A stretch of DNA of 39,618 nt. Origin: an uncultured archaeon (GTDB lineage: Archaea > Micrarchaeota > Micrarchaeia > Anstonellales > Anstonellaceae). The stretch's first letter is position 1; each line of letters opens with the position of its first letter. Position numbers and translations under genes: made by a program. The DNA lies in assembly GCA_902384555.1 (NCBI GenBank), contig CABMCD010000037.1, forward strand, positions 1 through 39,618, read 5' to 3'. Below the pieces are notes generated by a model that was given only the letters and a program-made list of their open reading frames with translations, was not told where the DNA came from and searched no databases. Positions 15,507-23,413 of this stretch are shown here, piece after piece.

Positions 15507-15513
15507 ATTTAAA
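15507..15513 (-). promoter_or_regulatory. TATA-like element for rnz
   Basis: atttaaa on the plus strand (tttaaat on the coding strand) lies 24-30 bases upstream of the rnz ATG. Confidence 0.5.
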
Positions 15514-15521
15514 GGATGGCC

Positions 15522-16184
15522 CTATTCGGGATTCCAAGGCTCGGCCCCGATTTCCAAATGATTGAAGTGGGCGATTTCCAAACCTGAATAGTAGCCTGCG
15601 CCGGAGAGCGAGAACCGGGTGCTTTGTTGGGGCTTGGCGATTGGCAATGCCGACAATTCATCGAAAATAGAGGCGGGGTCGGCAATCTCTTTCTTATAAT
15701 AATCCCAGTTGGCGACAAGCTCGAAATGCAGGTGAACCAACCGGCCGCGCTCTGCGCCCGCATCCTTGTGGAGAGTGGCGATCACCTCGCCGGCCTTGAC
15801 CTCTTTTGAGAATCCACTGAAAACCGGTTTCACATGCACGTAACTAGACATGAGACCGTCGCCAGACACGCTCAGGTGGGTGTGCTGGATGGTGATCTGC
15901 GTGCCATACCCATAGTTCGGATGGAAAACCCTCGCCTCGCCATCGGCGATGGCGCGGACCTCTGTATTAGGGGGCAAGCCCAGAACGCGGCCGCAAGTGC
16001 GATCGATGTAGGCCGCATAATCAAACCCGGTGTGATATTTCAGGTTGAACCCGTTCCATTGGATCCACTGGTGAAAGTTAGGTATGAGTGAACCGGAAAT
16101 GGGCGAGACGAGGACAATTCCGCGCTCTTTGACATCAGCCCAGCGTTTGCATGCTTCAGGGAGGATAATTGGTTTAAAACCCAT
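15522..16184 (-). CDS. M23-type (LytM/lysostaphin-fold) peptidase-like protein
   Basis: A 220-residue protein with the metal-binding pattern of M23 peptidases: H51-x3-D55 (HTGFD) in place of the HxxxD first motif, a Tyr-x-His near 117 (SSYVHVKP), and HLHFE with H151 and H153. In between, ADGEARVFHPNYGYGTQITI matches the family's glycine-rich strands. These enzymes cut cross-bridges in bacterial cell walls or act on surface proteins; archaea lack murein, so the substrate here is unclear. No signal peptide is evident with this start. The TATA box at 16205-16213 fixes the ATG at 16184. Lower GC and different codon use from neighbours suggest later acquisition. Confidence 0.82.
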   Translation of the reverse strand: MGFKPIILPEACKRWADVKERGIVLVSPISGSLIPNFHQWIQWNGFNLKYHTGFDYAAYIDRTCGRVLGLPPNTEVRAIADGEARVFHPNYGYGTQITIQHTHLSVSGDGLMSSYVHVKPVFSGFSKEVKAGEVIATLHKDAGAERGRLVHLHFELVANWDYYKKEIADPASIFDELSALPIAKPQQSTRFSLSGAGYYSGLEIAHFNHLEIGAEPWNPE

Positions 16185-16204
16185 AATAATATACATAATA
16201 CGAC

Positions 16205-16213
16205 ATTTATAAC
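16205..16213 (-). promoter_or_regulatory. TATA box for the M23-like gene
   Basis: Plus-strand atttataac reads gttataaat on the coding strand, 21-29 bases before the ATG at 16184. This excludes the upstream in-frame ATG at 16196. Confidence 0.6.
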
Positions 16214-16285
16214 CTTTTGCGGAAAGCGTGATTTTATAATCATCCCAGCCCCACCCCATCCATTCTGCCGCGTAGAGGTGTTCCC

Positions 16286-17335
16286 ATGGTTGATTTTCCG
16301 CTGCTAGCCAAGCTGTCCGAGGCGTTCGGCGTGCCCTCCGAGGAGCACGAGATTGCCGCCCTCATGGTGGCTGAGTTCAAGAAGCGCGGCTATAGGACTG
16401 AAATCGACCGCTTCGGCAACGTGATTGCCAAGAGCCCCAAGTGCAAGACCAGCCCCGTGATGGTGGCCGCGCACATGGACGAAATCGGCCTCATGGTCAA
16501 GTTCATCACCGACAAGGGCTTTTTGCGCTTCATCAAAGTCGGCGGCATCGACGACCGCACGCTCATCAACCAGCGCGTGGTGATTCCGACGGAGAATGGG
16601 AAAATTTATGGCGTGATTGGCCACAAGCCCCCGCACGTGCAGAAAAAGGGCAGTGAGCGGCGCGCGCCCGAGGCCAAGGACTTGTTTATCGACGTGGGGG
16701 CCAAGAGCAAGAAGGAAGCCGAGAAGATGGGCATCCGCATCGGAACGCCCGTGGGCTTCGACATGCCGGCGCGCCACCTCGCGAATGGGCGCATCACGGC
16801 CAAGGCGCTGGACAACCGCGCGGGCTGCTATGCCATGCTCCAGCTGGCCGAGGTGCTCAAGAATGAGGACGTGGTGCTGGTGGGCTCGACGCAGGAGGAG
16901 GTGTCGGCCTTCGGCAAAGGGGCCGCGCTCTCGGCTTATCATTTGCAGCCGCGCGCCTTCATCGCGCTGGACACGGCGGTGGCCGGCGACCACCCGGAGA
17001 TTTCGGAGGAAGACACCGGCGGCGTCAGCCTGGACAAGGGCCCGGTGATTACGCTGGTGGAAGCCTCGGCGATGGGCAATGTGGCCGACCGCATTTTGCG
17101 CGAGCACTTCATGGACACGGCGCGCAAGGCCAAGATTGCGGTGCAATTGGAAGTGGTGGAGGGCGGCGCGACCGACGCGGCCAGCGTGTACAGCGTGCGC
17201 GGCGGCATCCCCTCGATTGCCATCGGCATTCCGACGCGCTACATCCACTCCAACGTCAGCGTCTGCTCCGGCAAGGACATTGCGCAGACCGTGACGCTGA
17301 TGGAGCGGGCGCTCAAGACCTGGCCCAAAAAATAG
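16286..17335 (+). CDS. M42 family metallo-aminopeptidase (TET-type)
   Basis: A dinuclear-metal aminopeptidase, usually a large tetrahedral dodecamer that trims peptides in the cytoplasm. The 349-residue length is typical. Metal and catalytic residues are visible: AAHMDE (H63, D65), the bridging Asp in ALDNRAG at about 173-179, the Glu pair in STQEEVS, and ALDTAVAGDHPE, followed by a late His (RYIHSN). The PA-like inserted domain lies between the first His and the DNRAG motif. Family members are often annotated as endoglucanase, but peptidase is the supported function. It is divergent from the M23-like gene and converges on an anchored envelope protein. Confidence 0.92.
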   Translation: MVDFPLLAKLSEAFGVPSEEHEIAALMVAEFKKRGYRTEIDRFGNVIAKSPKCKTSPVMVAAHMDEIGLMVKFITDKGFLRFIKVGGIDDRTLINQRVVIPTENGKIYGVIGHKPPHVQKKGSERRAPEAKDLFIDVGAKSKKEAEKMGIRIGTPVGFDMPARHLANGRITAKALDNRAGCYAMLQLAEVLKNEDVVLVGSTQEEVSAFGKGAALSAYHLQPRAFIALDTAVAGDHPEISEEDTGGVSLDKGPVITLVEASAMGNVADRILREHFMDTARKAKIAVQLEVVEGGATDAASVYSVRGGIPSIAIGIPTRYIHSNVSVCSGKDIAQTVTLMERALKTWPKK

Positions 17336-17346
17336 CTTTTTTTAGT

Positions 17347-17898
17347 TCAATCCCGGTTGCGGGCCAGGAACGTAAAGGTAATGAGCAGCACCAGCACCAG
17401 CGCGACCAGCCACAGCCAGTCCATCGGCAGGCCGACGGGCAGGGCCAGATTGCCCAGCACGGTGTCGGACTCGTTGAGCGAGGCGGCCGGGGCGGAGGGC
17501 GAGGTGTTGGGCTCGGACGGGAGGCGGAAGGGCGAGGATTGGGCGGAATGCAGGCGCCCCGCGCGCAGGAAGGTGCCGTTGAGCGACTGGTAGACGTCGG
17601 CCTCGGAGCTGCAGCTGGAATTGGAGCAGGAGGCGGAGAGCGTGACATTGGGGCCCAAGCCCTGCGGGTTGGAGAGCAGCAAGGTGGAGGAGGAGATGAG
17701 CCAGGCGTCGGAGGCGGGCAGGAGCTGGAAATTGAGCTGGGCCATCAGCGAGCGGGAGGCCGACTCGTTGAGCGAGGTGTCCAGCTGCCAGGGGCCGGCC
17801 GAAACCGAATAGGCGAACAGGGCGGGGCTGGCGGACAGGAGGAAGAAAAACAGCGCCATCCGGGGATGGGCCAAGCTCGCCGCAGTCGGTTCACGCAT
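17347..17898 (-). CDS. Small envelope protein, signal peptide plus C-terminal anchor
   Basis: A 183-residue protein. The hydrophobic lead MALFFFLLSASPALFAYS could begin at Met14 (position 17859) as well as at the first ATG. A Ser/Asn-rich extracytoplasmic part with several sequons and a Cys pair (CSNSSC) follows, then a TM span (WLWLVALVLVLLITFTFLA) and RNRD at the end. The layout (signal, outside domain, single anchor, tiny tail) is shared with the 674 and 11916 genes. Family not recognised. Confidence 0.65.
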   Translation of the reverse strand: MREPTAASLAHPRMALFFFLLSASPALFAYSVSAGPWQLDTSLNESASRSLMAQLNFQLLPASDAWLISSSTLLLSNPQGLGPNVTLSASCSNSSCSSEADVYQSLNGTFLRAGRLHSAQSSPFRLPSEPNTSPSAPAASLNESDTVLGNLALPVGLPMDWLWLVALVLVLLITFTFLARNRD

Positions 17899-17997
17899 GG
17901 GCTATGCGGGGCAGATAGGGAATATAAAATGCTCGAATGACGGGGGGTTGAAAACGAGAGGAAAGAAGGAAAAATAAAAAGGTTGGAAAAACGCCAT

Positions 17998-18213
17998 CTA
18001 GGCGTTTTTGAGCTTGGCCTTGTAGACGTAGCCGTCCTTGCCAAGGTAATACATGTAGCCGGATTCCTTGGAGACCTTCTCAGAGCCGACTTTCTTCTTC
18101 TTGCCCTTCTTGTTGTGCTTCATGGGGGCGGCCCAGACGTAGCCATCCTTGCCGATGTAGTACAGGAAGCCGTCTTCGCGCTTTATCTTTTCAGATCCAA
18201 CTTTCGAACCCAT
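17998..18213 (-). CDS. Small two-repeat lysine/tyrosine-rich protein
   Basis: A 71-residue protein made of two copies of a ~28-residue unit, residues 4-32 and 40-67. Each reads KVGSEK-[IV]-x-[KR]-E-x-G-[FY]-[LM]-YY-[IL]-GKDGYV, joined by a Lys/Gly linker (KHNKKGKKKK). The doubled GKDGYV and YY suggest a small beta unit such as a compact barrel or a nucleic-acid-binding fold, but no function can be named. The ATG at 18213 follows a near-perfect ribosome site AGGAGGTG (18220-18227). A clear TATA box lies upstream. Strong expression is likely. Confidence 0.8.
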   Translation of the reverse strand: MGSKVGSEKIKREDGFLYYIGKDGYVWAAPMKHNKKGKKKKVGSEKVSKESGYMYYLGKDGYVYKAKLKNA

Positions 18214-18219
18214 TACAAA

Positions 18220-18265
18220 CACCTCCTACGTGTTCGTCGTGCCCACGAGGATAAAGTATATAAAC
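18220..18265 (-). promoter_or_regulatory. TATA box and strong ribosome site of the two-repeat gene
   Basis: Reading the minus strand, gtttatatac (complement of 18256-18265) is followed by AGGAGGTG (complement of 18220-18227) six bases before the ATG. Unlike most promoters here it implies a leadered, well-translated message. Confidence 0.7.
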
Positions 18266-18397
18266 ATATTCTCGACGAGGCTTCGAGGAGAAAACAGGGG
18301 AGGAAAGGAAACGGGCGGGCCCGACGAAGAATGGGGGGAGCAGGAGCACCCGGGCTTTGCGGCAGAGGGCGGACGGGGGGAAACGAGCCTGAAAAGC

Positions 18398-19651
18398 TCA
18401 GGCGGCTTTTTTCTTGCGCGCTGTGCGGGCGGCAGGAGCTTTGGCCTTGGGGGCGGCGGATTTTTTGGGCTTGGCCGCCGGCGCGCGCTCGAGCAGCCCG
18501 GCCAGCTCGTCCTCGTCGAAGGAGTAGTAGGCCGACAGCTGCTGCGCGGCCGGCTCGCCGGCCTGCCCCTGCGCCTGCAAAAGCGGCAGGAAGTCGGCGG
18601 CGCGCCGGGTGGTGGCATGCACGCGCACGGCGACCTTGGCCGAGAGGGCTTTGCGCAGGGAGCGCTTGGCCTTGGTGGCGCCCATGCGCTGGATGTAGGA
18701 GGGGAACGCGTAGGGCACGAAGGCGGGGGCGGCCGGCGGGCGCGTCGAGGCCACGCCCCAGAGCATCAGGTCGGAGGAATAGCGCAGATAGCCCCAGTAC
18801 TGGCGCGTGCGGATGCGGCCGTCGAACACGTCGGCGCGCGAGAGGCGCCCCAGCGCGGCCGCCAGGCTGGCGGGGTCGGGGCGCTCGAGGGGCAGGTTCT
18901 GGCAGATGTAGAGCTTGAGCGTGTCGCGCTCGGAGAGCGAGACCTGCAGGCGGCGCGTGGCGGCGAGGGTGGGCGCGCGCATGGCGGTGCGCACCTGCTC
19001 GAAGAGGGCCTTGGAGCGCTCGCGGCTGGCGGAGGGGTTGCGGGCCTGCAAATCGCAAATCGCGGCGCGCAAATCGCCGTTCGCGTTCGAGGCGATGGCG
19101 CGGATTTCGTCTTCGCTGACGGCGAGCTTCTCGGATTTGGTGATGCGCGAGAGCACCGAGGTGATGTCGGCCGAATTGACCGCCTTCATGGGCAGCAGCT
19201 CGCAGTGGGTGCGCAAGGAAGAGAGCGAGCGGTCGTACGCGTCGGAGGCGGTGAGCAGCACCGGCAGGCGCGGGCTGGCGAGATGGGCGAGCAGCGAGGT
19301 GATGGCGCTGCGCGCCTTGCTGGCGGCCCAGGTGTCGACGTCCTCGACCAGCACCAGATTGGAGGCGCCGAAAAGCGAGGAATTGGAAAAGGCGGAGGCG
19401 AGGTTGGAGTCCCATTTGTCTTTCTGCTCGGGGCTGGGAAGCTGGACCGACACCACGTTCCATTCCATCTGCGCCGCCAGCGCGGCCGCGAGCGCGGACT
19501 TGCCGCATCCGGGCGGGCCGTAGAGCAGCAGGGGCTTGCCGGGCGTGCCCAAGGTGAAACCCAAAGCCCATTGTTTCGCTCTGGATACGGCCTCCTTGTT
19601 CCCGGCGAAATGCTCGAGAGAGGAGGGTGCGTATTTCTGGTAGAAGAGCAT
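18398..19651 (-). CDS. rfcL: Replication factor C large subunit
   Basis: The AAA+ clamp-loader subunit that, with RFC small subunits, opens the PCNA ring at primer ends. With the ATG at 19651 (MLFYQKYAPSSLEHFAGN) it has 417 residues. The Walker A GPPGCGKS is at 45-52, Walker B LVLVEDVD at 101-108 and sensor LLTASDAYD follows; the C-terminal collar spans about 230-380. The tail is Lys/Ala-rich (PKKSAAPKAKAP); no obvious PCNA-binding PIP motif is seen at the end. The frame is open upstream to 19744, but the bidirectional TATA element fixes the start at 19651. It is divergent from the YchF-like gene. Confidence 0.93.
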   Translation of the reverse strand: MLFYQKYAPSSLEHFAGNKEAVSRAKQWALGFTLGTPGKPLLLYGPPGCGKSALAAALAAQMEWNVVSVQLPSPEQKDKWDSNLASAFSNSSLFGASNLVLVEDVDTWAASKARSAITSLLAHLASPRLPVLLTASDAYDRSLSSLRTHCELLPMKAVNSADITSVLSRITKSEKLAVSEDEIRAIASNANGDLRAAICDLQARNPSASRERSKALFEQVRTAMRAPTLAATRRLQVSLSERDTLKLYICQNLPLERPDPASLAAALGRLSRADVFDGRIRTRQYWGYLRYSSDLMLWGVASTRPPAAPAFVPYAFPSYIQRMGATKAKRSLRKALSAKVAVRVHATTRRAADFLPLLQAQGQAGEPAAQQLSAYYSFDEDELAGLLERAPAAKPKKSAAPKAKAPAARTARKKKAA

Positions 19652-19674
19652 GGGTATGAGTGGGGATGGACAAG

Positions 19675-19680
19675 TTATAT
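19675..19680. promoter_or_regulatory. Shared TATA element between rfcL and the YchF-like gene
   Basis: In the 55-base gap the only AT-rich run, ttatat, lies 24-29 bases before the rfcL ATG on one strand and 27-32 bases before the GTPase ATG on the other. It may serve both directions. Confidence 0.55.
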
Positions 19681-19706
19681 TCCTTTGTCGGCCTAAGTTC
19701 CAACCT

Positions 19707-20873
19707 ATGCTCGTCGGTATCATTGGCGCCCCCAACAAGGGCAAATCTTTGCTGTTTTCCTGCCTGACCTCAATCGAAGTGCCGTCCGCGGACTACCCTT
19801 TCACCACCATTGAACCCAACAGGGGCGTGGCGCTGCTGCGCGTGAAATGCGCACATGTGGAAATGGGGCTGCCCAAATGCGATGCAAGAGGAGGCCACTG
19901 CAAGGACGGCATGAGAGAAATTGCCGTGCCGCTGTTGGACGTGGCCGGACTGGTGCCGGGCGCAAGTGAAGGAAGAGGAAAAGGAAACCAGTTTCTCGAC
20001 GATTTGAGAACGGCGGACGGATTTATCCATGTGGTCGATGCGTCGGGACGAACGGATTTGGACGGACAGGCGGCGCAAGATTTCCCTCTGGATGAAGAGG
20101 TGGGCTTTTTGCAGGGCGAGCTGGCGGGCTGGCTGGCGGGCATCCTCAAGCGCAACGAGGCCAAATACAAGAATAGGGGCCTCGCCGAGCTGATGGAGGC
20201 CATTTCCGGACTAGGATATACATCGAGCCAAATTACGGTGGCCGCGCAGAAGGCCGGCATTCCGCTGGAGCGCATCCAATGGACGGATGAGCAGACGGCG
20301 CAATTTGCAAAGAATTTATGGGCCGATGGAAAGCCCATGTTGGTGGCGGCCAACAAGGCCGATTTGGGCGGGGCGATGGAGCGGGTGAAAGAAACACAAA
20401 AATCAATACCCAAAATTTCCATCCGCCCCTGCTCGGCCATGTATGAGCATGTGCTGCAAAAGGCAGGCAAGGCCGGCATGGTGAAATACACCAGTGGGGC
20501 GGCGGATTTCGAAATCAGCGGAACGGCGGACGGGCCGCAGAAAGCGGCCTTGGAGCGCATCCGCGCATTCATGAAAGAGAACGGCGGGACCGGCGTGCAG
20601 GCGGCGCTGCACGAGCTGGTGTTTGAAAAACTGGGCATGCTGGTCGTCTATCCGGTGGAGGACGAGAACCACTGCACCGATAGAAAGGGATTGGTGCTGC
20701 CCGACGCCTTTTTGGTGCCGGCCGGCACCACCGCCGTGCAGATGGCGGCGGCCGTGCACACCGATTTGGCCAAGAGCTTCATCGGCGCGGTGGATGCCAA
20801 AACCAAGAGACGAGTGGGCAAGGACCACGTGCTCAAATTTGGGGATATCATTAAAATCGTGGCCGCGAGATAG
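19707..20873 (+). CDS. YchF/Ygr210-type GTPase (Obg-like)
   Basis: A translation-associated P-loop ATPase/GTPase of the Obg-HflX superfamily. The start at 19707 (MLVGIIGAPNKGKS) gives 388 residues, typical of the family. G1 is GAPNKGKS at 7-14, switch regions contain YPFTTIEPN, G3 is LLDVAGLVPGASEGRGKGN and G4 is NKAD. The C-terminal TGS-like domain ends with DHVLKFGDIIKIV. Frames upstream of 19707 have no coding support and overlap the rfcL start. The archaeal Ygr210 subgroup is the closest match; nucleotide preference (ATP or GTP) cannot be read from sequence. Confidence 0.93.
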   Translation: MLVGIIGAPNKGKSLLFSCLTSIEVPSADYPFTTIEPNRGVALLRVKCAHVEMGLPKCDARGGHCKDGMREIAVPLLDVAGLVPGASEGRGKGNQFLDDLRTADGFIHVVDASGRTDLDGQAAQDFPLDEEVGFLQGELAGWLAGILKRNEAKYKNRGLAELMEAISGLGYTSSQITVAAQKAGIPLERIQWTDEQTAQFAKNLWADGKPMLVAANKADLGGAMERVKETQKSIPKISIRPCSAMYEHVLQKAGKAGMVKYTSGAADFEISGTADGPQKAALERIRAFMKENGGTGVQAALHELVFEKLGMLVVYPVEDENHCTDRKGLVLPDAFLVPAGTTAVQMAAAVHTDLAKSFIGAVDAKTKRRVGKDHVLKFGDIIKIVAAR

Positions 20874-20896
20874 GACTTAAACACGGAGGAGAGCGT

Positions 20897-22528
20897 ATGC
20901 CTCGCCAAAACGCGAAAAAAACCAAAAAAGAGGGAGCCGGCCACCCGATGCCCGAGATGGGCGGGGAGCCGATGCCGGGCCCGGTCACGAACATCAGCGC
21001 GCACGCGGGCAGCACGCCCGGTCCGGCGCGTGAGATGGGTTTGGGTTCTGGCGGAATGGGAAGCCCGTCTTCCCCCAACAGCGGGTCTGCCGGTTTTGCG
21101 GGCGGGCGCGAGCGCGTGCTGCTGGGCGCCCTGGTGCTGGTCGTCCTGCTGGGCGCCGCATTGCTGATCATCAATGGAATTCCGGGCGGCTCGCCGGGCG
21201 GACCGGGTGTGGGAGCCAACAACACCACCCTAGTCAAGGTTCCGGCCGTGAACCAGCCGCAGGGCCAGCGGCTGATGCGGCTGGTGAACCAGAGCGCCGC
21301 GTTTCCCGGCGCATACCGCGTGTGGATGACCGAGCAGAACGGCGCCGACACGGTGAAGCTTGAGCTGGCCAGCGACGGCGCGCAGCGCATCGGGAGAATC
21401 GAGACGCGCCTGTACAACCGCACCTACGTGTGGCTGGAGAACCGGACGCTTTTGTGCGAGCAGCCCCTGCATGAGGAGACCGCGTGTGTGGAAGTCAACG
21501 CCACCCTTCTCAACGGCACCACGCTGGCGGACGAGACCCGGCATTTGCAGGACCTGTTCTATCCCACAACCAACGAGACCAATGCGGTGCGGGCGGGCTA
21601 TGTCAAACTGATGCAGGATTCCAGTTTCGGCTTTGACGGCAACGTGAGCACGGGCGAAGCGGCCGCGAGGCCTTGCGAGAAGATTGCCTACCATTTGGGA
21701 AGCGCGCAGGTGCAGGTGTGCCTGGACGCCCAGTATGGCGAGGTGCTCAGCCAGAGCATGAGTTACGACCAGCCCTACCAGAACGCAGACGGCACGACGG
21801 GCTACCAGCGCACCAACTACCGGTTGGAAGTAAGCAAGTTGGAGCTGGGCGCGCAGGATATCGTCCAGCCGGGCGGAAACGTCACGCTGGAGCAGATGCA
21901 GGGCGCGGTGCTGGATGACCAGCACAAGCTCAGCACCCTGCAGGGCTGCGAGCTGGGCCGCGACGATACGGAAAAGAACCGCTGCTTCAAGGAGAGCGCC
22001 ATGAGTTATGACGAGCCGCTGTTCTGCAAGTGGTCCACCAACGCTTCGGCGGCCGGGGACTGCGTCGTCAAGATGGCCACGCAGCCCAACCAGCTGCGCC
22101 CCGACCTCTGCGAGCTGGCGGGCGCGATGAAGCCGGACTGCTATGCCAACGTCGCCTATCTCAAACACGATGCCAGCTACTGCCAGCTGGTGGAGAACGA
22201 GAGCCTGCGCGCGCAGTGCGAGCAGGCGATGGCCAGCCAGAACAGCAGCATGGCCGGAACCAACGCCTCGGGCGGAGCCACGGCGCCCAAAACAGGGGGC
22301 GTGGCGGTGAACGGCACGGCTGCGAACAGCACGGCCATGGGTGGCGGGAATGAAACGGGCACGGCTCCCGCAACCCCGACGGCGTCCAGTTCCGGCACCG
22401 GCACGGGAGGCAACGCGCCGCTCAAGAGCAGCGCGACCAACGCCAGCGCGCCCAGCTATGCGCCCAACTACGGCCGGCCGGTCGTGAACGCGAGCGAGAA
22501 CGACACGGCGGGGGCCAGCCAGAAGTGA
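20897..22528 (+). CDS. Membrane-anchored glycoprotein-like protein with C-x11-C-x13 repeat
   Basis: A 543-residue protein of no known family. The N-terminal ~70 residues are Gly/Pro/Met-rich and probably cytoplasmic, then a TM segment at about 74-93 (VLLGALVLVVLLGAALLI). The outer part has over ten N-x-S/T sites. Residues 351-441 carry eight cysteines at 351, 363, 377, 389, 405, 415, 429 and 441, nearly all alternating 12 and 14 apart (the 16+10 pair keeps the 26-residue period). The pattern recurs in the lipoprotein at 30835. The last ~95 residues are Ser/Thr/Gly/Ala-rich. It begins 23 bases after the GTPase stop, with gaggagag as a ribosome site. Confidence 0.75.
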   Translation: MPRQNAKKTKKEGAGHPMPEMGGEPMPGPVTNISAHAGSTPGPAREMGLGSGGMGSPSSPNSGSAGFAGGRERVLLGALVLVVLLGAALLIINGIPGGSPGGPGVGANNTTLVKVPAVNQPQGQRLMRLVNQSAAFPGAYRVWMTEQNGADTVKLELASDGAQRIGRIETRLYNRTYVWLENRTLLCEQPLHEETACVEVNATLLNGTTLADETRHLQDLFYPTTNETNAVRAGYVKLMQDSSFGFDGNVSTGEAAARPCEKIAYHLGSAQVQVCLDAQYGEVLSQSMSYDQPYQNADGTTGYQRTNYRLEVSKLELGAQDIVQPGGNVTLEQMQGAVLDDQHKLSTLQGCELGRDDTEKNRCFKESAMSYDEPLFCKWSTNASAAGDCVVKMATQPNQLRPDLCELAGAMKPDCYANVAYLKHDASYCQLVENESLRAQCEQAMASQNSSMAGTNASGGATAPKTGGVAVNGTAANSTAMGGGNETGTAPATPTASSSGTGTGGNAPLKSSATNASAPSYAPNYGRPVVNASENDTAGASQK

Positions 22529-22563
22529 GGGAAGGTGCGCACCCGGGCAGGGGCGAATAGGTT

Positions 22564-22586
22564 TTTCGGGGCAGAGGGCCCCGAAA
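22564..22586 (+). terminator. Hairpin downstream of the glycoprotein-like gene
   Basis: tttcgggg (22564-22571) and ccccgaaa (22579-22586) form an 8-bp stem around a 7-base loop, 35 bases after the stop and before the tRNA-Lys promoter. It fits a terminator or mRNA end structure. Confidence 0.45.
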
Positions 22587-22611
22587 CCCCCTTTGGGGCG
22601 CACCCCATCTC

Positions 22612-22624
22612 TTTTAATTTATTG
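22612..22624 (+). promoter_or_regulatory. TATA-like element for tRNA-Lys
   Basis: ttttaatttattg lies 25-37 bases upstream of the tRNA-Lys first base. Confidence 0.5.
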
Positions 22625-22648
22625 ACGCCTCAATTTATTCAACGGTTT

Positions 22649-22743
22649 GGGCCCGTAGCTCAGCTTGGTAGAGCGTTTGGCTCTTAGGCCGATTCATCGG
22701 CAGAGCAACCAAAACGTCGTGGGTTCGAATCCCACCGGGCCCG
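22649..22743 (+). tRNA. tRNA-Lys (CUU) with intron
   Basis: Acceptor stem GGGCCCG pairs with CGGGCCC, and the discriminator is G. The D arm begins TAGCTCAGCTTGGTAGAGC, the anticodon stem TTTGG pairs with CCAAA, and the T arm is GTGGG-TTCGAAT-CCCAC. The anticodon CTT is at 22683-22685. A 21-base intron (22687-22707) sits between A37 and A38. CCA is not encoded. The last 14 bases of the gene (22731-22744) are repeated at 22794-22807. Confidence 0.93.
22687..22707 (+). other. tRNA-Lys intron (position 37/38)
   Basis: 21 bases containing GCCGATTCATCGGC, a small perfect hairpin. Removal restores a seven-base loop around CTT. It fits an archaeal bulge-helix-bulge intron. Confidence 0.82.
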
Positions 22744-22807
22744 ACGCGAAGCAGAGGGTCCCGGGGGGCGGACGGTCCGAAGGACCGGCATCGCCCACCG
22801 GGCCCGA
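22731..22807 (+). repeat. 14-bp direct repeat of the tRNA-Lys 3' end
   Basis: cccaccgggcccga at 22731-22744 (tRNA 3' end plus one base) recurs at 22794-22807, 63 bases on. The spacer holds a ggtcc/ggacc hairpin (about 22774-22787) but no gene. It could mark an old integration event or be a local duplication. Confidence 0.6.
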
Positions 22808-22842
22808 ATAAATTTTTGAAAAACACTTGTTTTGATGGTCGC

Positions 22843-23388
22843 ATGGCCGTTTGGATTCTCCGCTATGGGCACCGGCGCATGCGCGACGCAAGAGCCAGCA
22901 CGCACGTGGCGCTCGCGGCACGGGCGCTGGGCGCCTCCGGCGTCATTTTCGAGGGCGATGAGGACGAGGCGTTGATGGAGCGCCTGCGCAAAATCGCCCG
23001 GGAGTGGGGCGGTGAATTCGAGATACGCCACACCAAGAGCTGGATGGGTGAGGCCGAGCGGTTCAAGAAAAAGGGCGGAATCCTCGTGCACCTCACCATG
23101 TACGGCTGGCCGCTGCAGGAGAGCATCGGCGAAATCCGCGCAGGGGAGAAGGATTGTTTGGTGCTCGTCGGCTCGCAGAAGGTGCCGGTGGAAGCCTATC
23201 AGATGGCCGACTTCAATGTCGGCGTCACCAACCAGCCGCATTCGGAGATTGCGGCGCTGGCGGTGTTTTTGGACCGGTATTTCGAAGGCGCCGAGCTTCG
23301 GCGTGAATTCGCCGGAGCGCGCAAGCGCGTCGCCCCATCAAAGATTGGAAAAAGTATCATTTCGTGTAATGAAGAGAGGCAGGTATAA
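22843..23388 (+). CDS. trm56: tRNA (cytidine-56-2'-O)-methyltransferase, aTrm56
   Basis: A SPOUT-class enzyme unique to archaea that 2'-O-methylates C56 in the T loop of tRNAs. With the ATG at 22843 (MAVWILRYGHRRMRDARAST) it has 181 residues, the family's usual size. The N-terminal LRYGHRRMRDARASTHVALAA matches the aTrm56 signature LRxGHRxxRDxRxTTH. The knot region lies around KDCLVLVGSQKVPVEAYQMADFNVGVTNQPHSE, with the SAM-site motifs GSQKVP and NQPHSEI. It sits between two tRNA genes and directly before tfe, whose TATA box overlaps its 3' end. Confidence 0.93.
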   Translation: MAVWILRYGHRRMRDARASTHVALAARALGASGVIFEGDEDEALMERLRKIAREWGGEFEIRHTKSWMGEAERFKKKGGILVHLTMYGWPLQESIGEIRAGEKDCLVLVGSQKVPVEAYQMADFNVGVTNQPHSEIAALAVFLDRYFEGAELRREFAGARKRVAPSKIGKSIISCNEERQV

Positions 23389-23391
23389 ATA
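23384..23391 (+). promoter_or_regulatory. TATA box for tfe
   Basis: tataaata lies 23-30 bases before the tfe ATG and overlaps the trm56 stop codon, so tfe has its own promoter and a leaderless message. Confidence 0.65.
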
Positions 23392-23413
23392 CGCTGGCTG
23401 TGGAAATTAATGT

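Noticed and set aside
18362..22757. The word gcagaggg at 18362, 22571 and 22750 as a repeat family
   Set aside because: Only eight bases are shared, the flanks differ, and GC-rich words of this size recur by chance.
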